Source: a virus
Strand: one strand, 5' to 3'
DNA length: 64,000 bases
Virus record (IMG/VR): IMGVR_UViG_3300017917_004576
Location: 1-64,000 of that record
This document shows, piece by piece, positions 39,301 to 51,300 of this stretch; the stretch's first letter is position 1; each line of letters starts with the position of its first letter. Below the pieces are notes generated by a model that was not told the origin of the DNA, did not search any database, and saw only the letters and a list, made by a program, of their open reading frames with translations. Both the position numbers and the translations under genes were made by a program.

Positions 39301-42300
39301 GGGCGAATTTTATGGAGGTGATGAACAACTTATATCAAAATCAATTTCTAATTCTATGATAATTGATGAGGCTCGTGCTGATAAAATTATTGCTAACTTA
39401 GAATCATCTAGATCACAGTTGCCATTATTTAAAAAACTATTTTCAGAAAAATCGTCTTCTGTTGGTGTTTTAAATGGATTTCCAATAGCCAGGTATGGTG
39501 CTATTGGTGGTACTGAGACTATGAGATTTGATGAACTAAAAGACGAAGAAACTATTAGAGAGTTTATAAAAAGAGGAAAATTAGCAACACAAGCTTCGCG
39601 TGGTCCGGTTGGTAAACGCATAGTTTATGGTGATCAAAAAGCAGCAAGACGAAGGTTTGCGGTTGGCGGAACAGTAGAGGGCATAGCTGCTAAAGAAAAA
39701 AAATCTATTGAAACTGTAATTTTAGAACAATTATCCAGTTTTGGAGATGCTAGCGGAGTTAAAAAAATACTAGGATTAGGAGCTGGAGAAAGAGAGATTA
39801 GCTCTATATTGAATGCTAGTAATATTAGAGCCGGTAAAAACATAGAAAAAGCTATTAAATTTATAAATAGGGCGCTAGCTAAGACAGGAAAACAAGATGC
39901 TGCTAGAGAAGCAAAAGAAGCAGCCATGAGAAAAGTTGCAATTGCCGGATTATTTCCATTAGATTATAATAAAGATTTTTCAGACTGGAAGTTGGAAGAT
40001 GGTAGAGAAATTTATGGTTATGTTAGAGGATTTCAATCTAGCTTTTTACCACAAATAGAAGCTATGCAAGAGGCCAATAGAGCTACTCGTCAAAAATTTG
40101 CTGAAGATATTCAAGATACGGCAGCATTAGGCGGATTAGGTAATAGAAATATTCAGGGGCCAATTCAACCATTAGCAATAGATTTTGATGAAACACTAGC
40201 TCTTGGAACAAAAATGCTAGATGAAAATGGCGAAGAAGATTTACCAGCCTACTCTGATAGAAAAAAAGTTATGGAAAGTCTAGCCCAAGCTAGACCAACC
40301 TCACTAGCTAAAAGATTGGCCAGTATAGAACAAAAAAATCCTGGATATGTTAGGATGTTTAGTCGTATCTTAACGGCCCGTCCTCAAAGTACGGCGGATA
40401 TTATAGCATCAACTCTTAATAGGTTCGGATTACCATATTTAGAACAAGATGTTACTGGAGTTAGTCAAGGACTAGGAACAAATATAGCAAAAGCTAAAGC
40501 CGCTGATGTTGCAAGAGCCGAAAAATTAATCGATGATAATGAAAAAAATATTAGAGCAACAATGGCTGCTGGTAAAAGTACTTTTCGTTATGGTGAAGTA
40601 CCAGAGCTCAAAGGACCAGCAGAAGAAAAATTTGGACAATCTAATATTGAAGGAGGTATGCTAGAAGCAGCATTATCACAATTATTGGGCTATAATATAA
40701 ATGTTGATGCTTTACAAAGAAATAGAGCGATTGATTTTCCTAATGGCCTAGGCAGAGGCGCTCAACTTTTTGGATTACCTCCGAATATTGAAACAGAAGT
40801 AAAAAGAACTTTGGACGGAGACAGTTTTTCAAAAGCCAGAGAAGAATTTAGTAGATACTTTAAAGAAAATCCACAAGCCTTTGCTAAAGGAGGAACAGCA
40901 ACATTTGGTTCTGGAGCATTTAAATTCCCCAAAAGAATAAGTAATGCTTATGTTCGGGAAATGGAAAAATTATTAGAACAAGAACAAATGGAAAAGGTTT
41001 TTTCAACATATCCTGGTAATGAAAGAATGGTTGTGGACGAGGAGGCTGTGAAAAAAGGATATGAATCTCCTTTTACTAGAGAACTATTCATAAATTCGTT
41101 TAAGGATAAAATAAATAGAAATACAGTTTTTGAAAGAATGGGGCAATTTGCGCGAGTTATAGGATTGCCACCCACCGATCTTTTATCTGCAATACCAACT
41201 CAATTAGACTTTGGTGTTAATTATCCTGCTACAGCATTATTTAGCAAGGATCCTTCTGGCCCAGGAACCAGGGGACTACAAGGAGTGGATCTGACACCAT
41301 ATGGTTATACTGAACAAGATAAACAAGATTTATTCGGATATACTAAACTAATAGAAGAAAAAAAGAAACAAATATTAAAAACAATTAAAACTCCTGTTAC
41401 AACATATGAAGATGGTAGTTTTAGCTATGATACGGCTTTAGCAGAAAAACTAAGAGCAGAATTAGACGATTTACAAAAACAACAAAGATCTCTTATTGAT
41501 AAAAACAATGCGGCTATCAAAGCTGCAAAAGAATCCAGACTACAATCCGCAAACCAGAGTGGTCGTGGTAGCGTTGGCATAGCGACGAATCCATTTAATA
41601 CAAGTCAACGTCAAGATTATAGTATTTTGTATCATGAATTAACTCATCAACTTTTTAATAGTCTTAGAACTAAAAACGCTCAATCATTCGAAGCATACAA
41701 GGCAAAAGTTTCTAGTTTATTTAGTGGAAACAATGATGATGTGGCCGATGCTTTTGATGCTCTGGTTGGAAATACAGGATATAATAGTGCTGATGTCGCC
41801 TATGGAAGAAGTTATAAACTTAGTGGACTAAGCAGCTTGATGATAGGATCAGCCAAAGAGTCATTTGCAAAATATGTTAATAGTGATCCAGAATATATTC
41901 CAGAATTAAGAAAAACTTGGGCAGCAACTAATTCTACAACAACCGCCAAAGCTTTTAAACCACTGAATCCTAAAGTTAATGATATTTTATTAAGAGGTAA
42001 AATAAGCCAAGATGTTATAGATAAATATGAAGATAATGGTAAAGAAGAATTTTTAACAACATTAATACAAAAATTACCATTATTAGATGAAAATCTAAGC
42101 GGAGTTTTGGATAGTACTCTGGATGACCTATTGGGAGGTGCTGGAATAAGTAGACAAAAATTTGCTCTCGGTGGATTAGCAGATTCTAAAGATGCTATGT
42201 CTGGATTAATGCAAGGATTATATGGAAATAGAAATCAACAAACAGACAAAAAAGAAAAAGATTTTGGGAAAATAAGCATTACAGAAGATGGCGATATGCT

Positions 42301-45300
42301 TAGTGTTGGATATCTTAAAAATGATAGTAGATCAGGATATGTACAAGCAATGAAATATAAAGATAATCTATGGTATGTTGGATTATCAAAAGCTACTAAA
42401 GGATATGGACCAAGATTGTACGATGTGGCTATGGAGGCTGTTACTGAAAAAGGAGCTATGCTAACTTCTGACAGAAGCATGGTTAGCGCGGATGCTCAAA
42501 AGGTTTGGGCTTATTATTTTAAAAATAGAGGAGATGTTAAAAAAACACCATTAGAACCAGAAAATTGGACTAAAAATCAAGCACTAATAGACCCTAAGCT
42601 TTATGGAAGAAGAGAAACATGGCCACCAGCAACCGATCCGGCTTGGATACTACAGAGCGGCTATAGTAAGAGCCCTACCTTGCTTAATGATCCAGAACAA
42701 GTAAAAAGAAATAATAATAAAGCAAAAAAACCTATTGATTCTAGAAGCATGGCTCTATCATATTTTCAAAGAGCCGATGGCGGACCAATAAGCCGTTTTG
42801 CTGATGGTGGTTCTGTTCCGGCCTTAGTAAGTAACGGCGAAGCTTATGTGCCTCCTAAACTTGCTAAACGTATTGGTTACGGAACACTAGATCGTATGAA
42901 TCAAGCTGATAAAAATGGTATGGGGCGATTTAGTGATGGTGGAATTAGCGTATTTAAGGGACCGGGAAGTGGAACTAGCGATAGCATACCCACAAATCTA
43001 CCAGTAGGAAGTTTTATAATAAGAGAAAAGGCCACTAAAGCACTAGGTTTAAATAGTGGTGGTATTGTTGGAATAAGAAGATTTAAAGACGGTGATAAGG
43101 TTTCTTATGGAAGAAAAGACACAACTGGTATTCGGATGCCCATGCCTGATCTTGGATTTCTAAAGACAAGCGCAATATTATTAGTAGATAGCTTTAGAAC
43201 TACAGAACAAATGATAAGTAATAGCTATTCAGCCTGGCAAGAGATAGACAAAGTGGCTCCGATTTTAGCAAAGACTTTAGATAGATATTATAGTACTATC
43301 GATGCAACATTAGATGATGCTAGTTTGATGGTGCAAAGCTACCGTGCAGTAGTCGTGTCTTTGGCTAAACAAGGAAAAACAACGGCAGAAGTTGATGCTA
43401 TAATGACTCATTATATTGATGCTCTAAATAAAGCAATAGATACATATCAAAATCCTGCCCCTATAGAGTCTCCAAAATCAACAACAACATATACAGTTAC
43501 TCCACCACGCCCTCGTCGCAGAAACAGATCTTCTTTATCACCAACCCCACCTCCCGTACCCAAATCTGCCGAGCAAAAACTAGCAGCAGTAGAAAACGAA
43601 GCAATTGCTCAAAGAATAGAGTCAAAAGAAAGAATCAAATCAGAATATGACCCATTATACAGAGCAGCATCGTCCAGAGAAGATAAGCAAGCGATACAAG
43701 ATGAAGCTAGGCTAAAATTTCAAGCTGTTGATGCTACCATACAGGCCAATAAAGCTGCTCAACAACAAATAATACTACAAGAACTATTGGCTCAAAGAGC
43801 TAAAGAAGCTAATCAATCCACAGAAGAATATATATCTGGGTTACAACAAGAAATTGATACTAGATCAATCAATATTATGGAGCAAGATTTTAGCAATGTA
43901 CTAGGACCAGATGTGCCGTCCACACAAGAAGCAAGACAACAAGCACTTAGCGAGACTATTAGATCTAGAGGACTACAAGCATTTGATGTGACTGATCTAG
44001 GACAAGGCACCAATATAAAAGATATAATATCACAAATTTCCGAAACAAAAAATAAGGCCCAGGCTGCTGCCACAGCGAACGATTATTTGGCTTTGAGAGC
44101 AAGACTAGCCGGACAAAGTCTTGAGGAATATTCTCAGTCATTATCTGATCAGGCTTTAAATTTAGCTGAACAATTTAAGAATAATCTTCCTAGAGCTTTA
44201 GATAGTTTTCAAGAACAATTATTTGATGCTAAACAAAGTCTTGAAAATATAAGCGCTAGAGAAGCAAAAGGAGAATATGCTAATCAAGAAGGACAAGAGA
44301 GAAAAGCTATAGATATTTCACAACTAGAAGAAAGTATAGGAGATACTCTTGAAAATATTCTAGGAGAAAATTTTTCTGGAGATGATAGAAATAAAATATT
44401 ACAAGATATTATGGAAAAGCTAAAAAATGCTGATTCAACACAAGCTTTTAATGTTCAAAGTCTTTCCGACGCTATAAAACAAATATCAACCGATGAAGCA
44501 ATAGCTTCAAGAGCAACAGCAACAGTCGCTGCCCAAAATAAAATACAACCAAATCAAATTACAGGAGCTACAGCAGAAGCTCTAAAATCCAGAGGAGAAA
44601 CTCAACAACTATTTAAGGAAATCGATAAAATATCTGCAAAATTTAGTAAATTTGGTTTAGCTATAGGAGCTGCTGGTAGCGTTATAGCTAAATTTATAGA
44701 TGCAACAGAAAGTAGAAGTGCAGCGATGGCAGCGGCAGCAATTTCTGGTGGCACATCCACAGCTTCCACGCTAGCAGTTGGTGTTGGACAAGGTCTTCAA
44801 ACTTTAAAAGATTTATCTGATCCTAAAGGATTATTTGGTAACACTGGTATAGGAAAATTGGCTGGATCAGTATTGCCTGGTCTCAAAGAAGTATTGACCG
44901 GTCCTTTCGGAATAATTGCTGGGGCGGGGATCTCTTTAGCAGCAGCTTTTAAAGATGCTTACAATGCGGCACGAGAATTTGATAAGCAGCTAAATACTAA
45001 AACTGTTGAAAATAGTTTGAGTAAAGTTGGCACAATGTTTGATCAGTTTGGTAAAGATATGAGTCAGAAAGATTTGCTTGGAGATATCAGCAAAGAATTA
45101 AACACTGCTATATCAGCCGCTATGAAAAATATTAATATCGATGCCACTGTACCAAAAATGTTTTGGGTTAATATGATAGATGCTGCTATGGGCGGAAGCG
45201 AAGCTGCTCAACGAAGTATAGTTCTTGAAAAACAAGGAGTTGGTGCTTATTTTAATACTATTATGCCAGGAGGGAATCAGCAGTTGGAATCGTATATGTC

Positions 45301-48300
45301 CGATCTTGCTCCACAATTAGCATCCCAACAATCTGCTTCCCTAAAACCAGCTGCTGAAAACGCATTTAGATTATTTGAGCAACAATTACGAACAGGAAGT
45401 TCGTCAGATGACATAATGGATCAACTTAAAACAGCAGGAGGAGGAGTATCACAATTTGCCACAGCTATTGCTCGTTCTAATCCTATTATAGAAGAACAAA
45501 TTATTAAAACTCAAGCACGAGCAGATATAAGCGATACCGAGAAACAAAAAATTGTTGATAGTATAATTGCTAGAGAAGCAGAAAAACAAACTATACTAAA
45601 TACCACAGCAACTCTTAGACAAATAGAATTTGAAAAATTAAATAAGGGAACAGACTCATTTGTTAATAGTTTGGAAAGAATCTATAGCAATATGGAAATG
45701 AGTATAAATAAGGCTAGTTTCGATATTCAAAAACTATCAGCAAGTGCCGATCTTGCATCAGAAGCTTTGAGTGGAAATGCTAAAGCCGGACAGATTAATT
45801 TAGAAGCTATTAATGTATTACAAAATAGAAGAGCATATTCACCAGAACAACAAAATCAAGCTGTTGACTTAGCTGGATCTTTTTTTGGATCAACTAGTCC
45901 CGCTATATCATCAATACTTAATATTGGAGATAAATTAGAAAGTACTATTTTACAAACCATCAATAGAACACGCGGTGCCGAGCCAGGAGCAACCAACGAA
46001 CGAGTATTGGCCAGTATAAGATCAGCTCTTGATAGACAACTAACCGATTTACAAATACCAGATAGTCTGGTTCCATCCATTAGCAATCAAATAAGGGATG
46101 CTCTCAAAGACATATCAACACAAGGAGATCTAGATACTGTTAATTTTAATGAAATAGCAGAAAAAGTTCCGGCGCTAACCAAACAAATTGATGCTGCTAG
46201 ACGAGCACAAGAAACTGCTGTTAGAGCATTAGAGTTTTATCAATCTCAATTAAATGAGTATGCTAATGCTATGAATAGTATGGTAGAGTTGCAATTTAAT
46301 GCTAGTAAAGATTTTGCTAGAGCATCGGATATTATAAGTAGCTCATCTGATGAATTATCTAAAGCTTTTGGTAGAGAAATTAGCTTGAGAGATACTTTAA
46401 CACAGTCTTTGGGTAAAACACGAAGACAAACAGGAGGAGCAACAGATCCTGTTGATATATCTAGAAATATTACAAATTTAGAAAATTCTAGAAAAATTTT
46501 ACAAGGAGCTTCGGAGACCGCCGCAGCAAAAGGACCAGCTGCTCAAGACGAATTTAAAATCATGCAAGATAGGCTTCGCAATAATAATTTGGCATTACGA
46601 CAAAATTTCGATGCTCTAAAAAATTTAGCAGATAGTAGTGAAATAGCTAGCGCTGCATTAAATAAAATACAAGAAATTCAACAAAGAAGACAGGCCGGTG
46701 CTAATCTTATCGAAAAACTTGTAACATCTAGTCCAGAAGAAATTAATAAACTTAATAGTGCCATAGCTAGATTACAAAATAATATGATGGGAGTTGCTAA
46801 TGTTGGAACCACAAGCGAACAGCGAGGAGAGAGTCTACAAGCATTTAATATGATAGCTCCATTATTAGGAGAAGGAGCTAAACAAAATGAATTAAGAGCT
46901 AATGTGCTAGAAAGTATGTTGCTTGAAAGCGGACAGGGCGTCAACCCAATGTTTGCACAAGTTTTAGATAGTTTACGAAATCCGGAAGGTGATCCGGAGA
47001 TGCAAGAGGCTATTAGCGTCTATAAAGAAGGCGTTAATTTACAAGCTAGTGCAAATTCTAGACTTGGCGAAATTAAACAATTAATGTTGGAAAATACAGC
47101 AGATGCTGCTGCCGAGAAATTAAAAGTTGCTATGCAAGGAGTAAAGTTTACATTTGAAGAAACAGTATTAAGTGATATTAGATCAGAAATTATTAACTTA
47201 AAGAAGTTGGTTGAGAAAAGAGGACCCGCTGCTGCTGGATTAGCAAATGGCGGAATAGTTTATGCTAGTAATGGAAGAATGATTGATTTTCAATCTAAAG
47301 GCACAGATACTGTACCAGCTATGTTAACGCCAGGAGAGTTTGTTGTAAATAGAGCCTCAACAAAACGCAATCTTCCATTATTACAAAGTATAAATAAAAA
47401 TAAGGGAGGTAAAGTTAATTATTTAGCCGATGGTGGGATTGTGCCTGGTTTTGGTTGGTCAAATAGAAAAACAGAAACTGAATTACGAAGAAATAGAACA
47501 GATACCGACCTAGAGACCCAGGATAGATTTATGGTTTTTCAAGACGATAAAGATCCTACATCAAGGAATGATAATTTTAAAGAATATATTATTGGACCAG
47601 CAGTATCATATAAACAAGGACCAATCCCGGAAGAAAAAATTACAGGCGGCGAGTTGAAAAATCTCTCGGTATTGCAAAACAGTACTAGAATACATAATGA
47701 TACTCCTGGTTTTTTTCTCAAGACTATAAAAACCTTTTATTCTGGTAGTTCAGACGAATATGGGCGCACAGCACTCCCGATTGTTTTGAAATCTGACAGC
47801 TCTATATCTGAAGAATTTAGAAGAGGTCTTAAAAATATTACATTATTTCAAAAACCAGAAATAATATCAAAGCAGAAACGCTTGGTCATGCCACAAATTG
47901 AAAAATATAAAGAATATTATTCTAAATTAATTACTAAGCTAGATAATAATATTAATTTTAAAGATATTATCGAAAATACTCCAAAAGACACATCAGATGT
48001 TAGCATTAAATTAAATAATAGTACTCCGTATAATGTTGAGACTACGATAGATAATTTATCTAGTATTTCTAAAGATAAAAAATATTTATTGGATTCTAAT
48101 ATTAATGATTTTGTAAAGGATGCTCTGTATCCTTTATTTACTCCAGGATCCACAGTTCCAGCAGGATGGACAGTTAATAATAAAGACTATTCTAATAGTA
48201 AAGATTTGGCCTCTAAGATCAAACCAGAAATACTTCCAAAAGACTACGATCTGATTGATATTGTTAAAGAAAATTTAGACCGTTTAAAAAGAATAGATAT

Positions 48301-51300
48301 TAATAATCCTAGATTTTTTCAAGAAACACAAGGATCACAAAATAGAAAAGAAAATGTCAGTTTATTAAAAGATTTTTATGACGGTAAACTATTTTCGATA
48401 CAATTGGATGATTCTGTTTTAGATGGGGAAAAAGCTAAAGGTAAATCTTTACCATTAACTTTATATAATATAAATAATGAACAAGATTGGTTAGATAAAA
48501 TTAGAAATTATCAAGATGAATTAGACAAGATTGATCCGGAAATGCTTTCCAAAACCCTTCCTATCAATCCTACTAATTTTATTAGATTAGATGATAAAAT
48601 AAATAGAAGTAGTAAGATTTTTCCATGGACAGGAAAGGATTTTAATAGTATAACTAAAATTGATTCAGAAAACTTTGTAAAAGATTCAAGAGGATCTTTC
48701 TTAAAAAACCAGTATTTCGGACCCATAACAACAGAAAACCAAGGAGACGAAAAATCTGGCTTGATGTTTCCTTATAAAATAGTTTCTAAAGGAACGACAT
48801 ATGATGAGTCTATAAGAGGTTTTGATCGGCCTTTAGAAAAGTACATGGTAATATCTTCTGATACAAAAAATGAAACAGCACCCTTCGCTAATTTAACTAA
48901 ATCACTTTATATTCCCGCTACTAATTGGGATGATTTTATCATAGATCTTAAATCACAAATAGAGGCTAATCAAAAAGATCCGACTACTGGATATGATTTT
49001 AATTATGCTTTTAATCCTGTTAATTCAGATTTAAATAAATATATGTCAGCCCCTGACATTAGACAAGCGCAAGAAAACCATGCTATTGTACCATCAACAG
49101 ACGGTACTTTGAATGTAAATGATATATTTTTTAGAAATCAAGCTTATTCTGATTTTCTAAATAAAAAAGAAGCAGAAGAAGCCCAAAGTAAAGCTATAGA
49201 TAGTGCAAAGAAAAAATTTAGAGTAACACTAGAAGATACAGAAGCTTTTACAAACGCTAAAAAAGTTGGCGTTGCACGAGCACTATTTGATATTGGCAAA
49301 AAGCAACTAGGACTAACATCATCAAAACCAACTAATTTGGATGGTGTTCGCTCTGTTATATCGGAATTGAGTCAGAAAGCAACACAGTTGTCTAAAAACT
49401 TCTCTAAAGCAGCTCCAAATCAAAGAATTACTAATCCACAGTGGTTAATGAATGATGCTTATAGAGCATTTTTTGTAGAATTATATAAAGGACAATACTC
49501 TGGCAAAGACGATGATACTCCTCAATTTTTGAAAGGATTAGGATTGCCAATAGATGATGCTGATTTTGGTCCCGGAGCAAACCCTATCGATGTTCCTGGT
49601 TTTAGAGGCAAAAAAGAGTCACCATATCGAGACTATAATGCAGCCGCTTTAGGTCGAGCTCAAACTGCTATTAAAAATATTATTAATCGAGAAATAGCAA
49701 TGAAAAGCGGAACCGCTTTTGCTGGAAAATTAAGCGATGAAGATAAACAAAAACTTAAAATTAGTAGTTCAGATGCTAGAATCTATAAGGAAGGTAGTGA
49801 TACTTTTTATCAGCCGGGCGAAGATATTGTACCTAAGTCATATCAACAAGTTGCTGAAATTGGATTAAATCCAAGAAATGTATTTCCTACCGAAACTTTT
49901 AGAAGTGATAACTATTTAAATGCTTTACAGGAATTATATAAAACAGGAACGGATCAAAATGGAAATCTTGTATTCAATTATGGAGATCCGTCAGCCTTAA
50001 CAGCAGCTAAAAGTATTGATATATTAAAAAATTGGTATACAAATTATCAGGATAAATATTTAAATTTAGGAGCAGATTTTGCAGAATCTCAAGTATCCTT
50101 ACAGGACGCAGCAACACAAGCAGATCTTAATGCTTACAAAGAATCAACAGCCCAGCCAGCTCATGCTTTTTTGACAGGAAATAAATACGGAGTATTACCC
50201 GATAGTAATCGTTTATTAGATCAAATTCAACTAGAGATCAAGGAACCAATTAAGAGAGCAAGAGGTGGATTAATATATGCCTCGAATGGAACATTGGTAA
50301 ACTTTCAACCAAAAGGAACCGATACTGTTCCTGCTATGCTAACTCCTGGCGAATTTGTTGTAAATAGAGCAGCAACACAGAAAAATTTACCATTATTACA
50401 GAGTATTAACAGCGGTAAATATGCAAATGGAGGTGTTGTATATGCTCAGAATGGAGGCAGTATTAGGTCTCAAAGTTTTTCTTCAGGTGACGATGATAGC
50501 GAGACAATAAATGCTATTTATACTGTGACCAAGGCAACTCTTTCTGGAAATAATAGATTAAATCAATTAATTATTTTGACTAATGATATTATTAAAAATC
50601 TTCAAGCTCTAATAGACACTAATAGTTATCTTATTCCTATTAATAGTAATGTACAAGATCTTACTAGTTATATAAAAACAATAGATTTTTGCTGCAGAGA
50701 TTCTGTATCATCTTCTGAAGATAGACCTAAGGATGTACAGGATTCAGCACCAGAAGGATCAGGAGAACCACCACAGATACCTCGTCCAGTTTGGTTAGAT
50801 GAATTAAATAATATTCCAAAACCATCTTGGCTGCCTATTAATATGGAGCCTAATTATCCAGAGTGGTTGCCTATTATAATAGATAGACCAATTTGGCTCG
50901 ATGAGCTAACCAATTTAAATAAAACCATCACAATAGAGCCAAGTTTTGAGATTCCTATTCCATTAGAAAAATTTGGTTGTTGTAAAGATGAAACTGGTCA
51001 ATCCATAACCCCATTACCTAGATATCCAGAAGATCCTAATCAACCTATTACTCCATTACCAACAGTTAAGCCACCCATCTTTGCGGAGTCTTCGTATCAG
51101 CCTGGAGAAAAACAATTATCTGCTAAAGATTTTCCATATGATATAGATGTTCCGAAACAAATAGACATCGCTCCTGCTATGCCGTCCAGAAATAGTAGGA
51201 TGGACGATGTTGACGAAAGACTAGGCGTTAATACGCCAGAACAAAGTAGAAGATATTGGGCAGAAGAAGAACGGGCAGTAGATGACCGTAAAAGAGTAAG

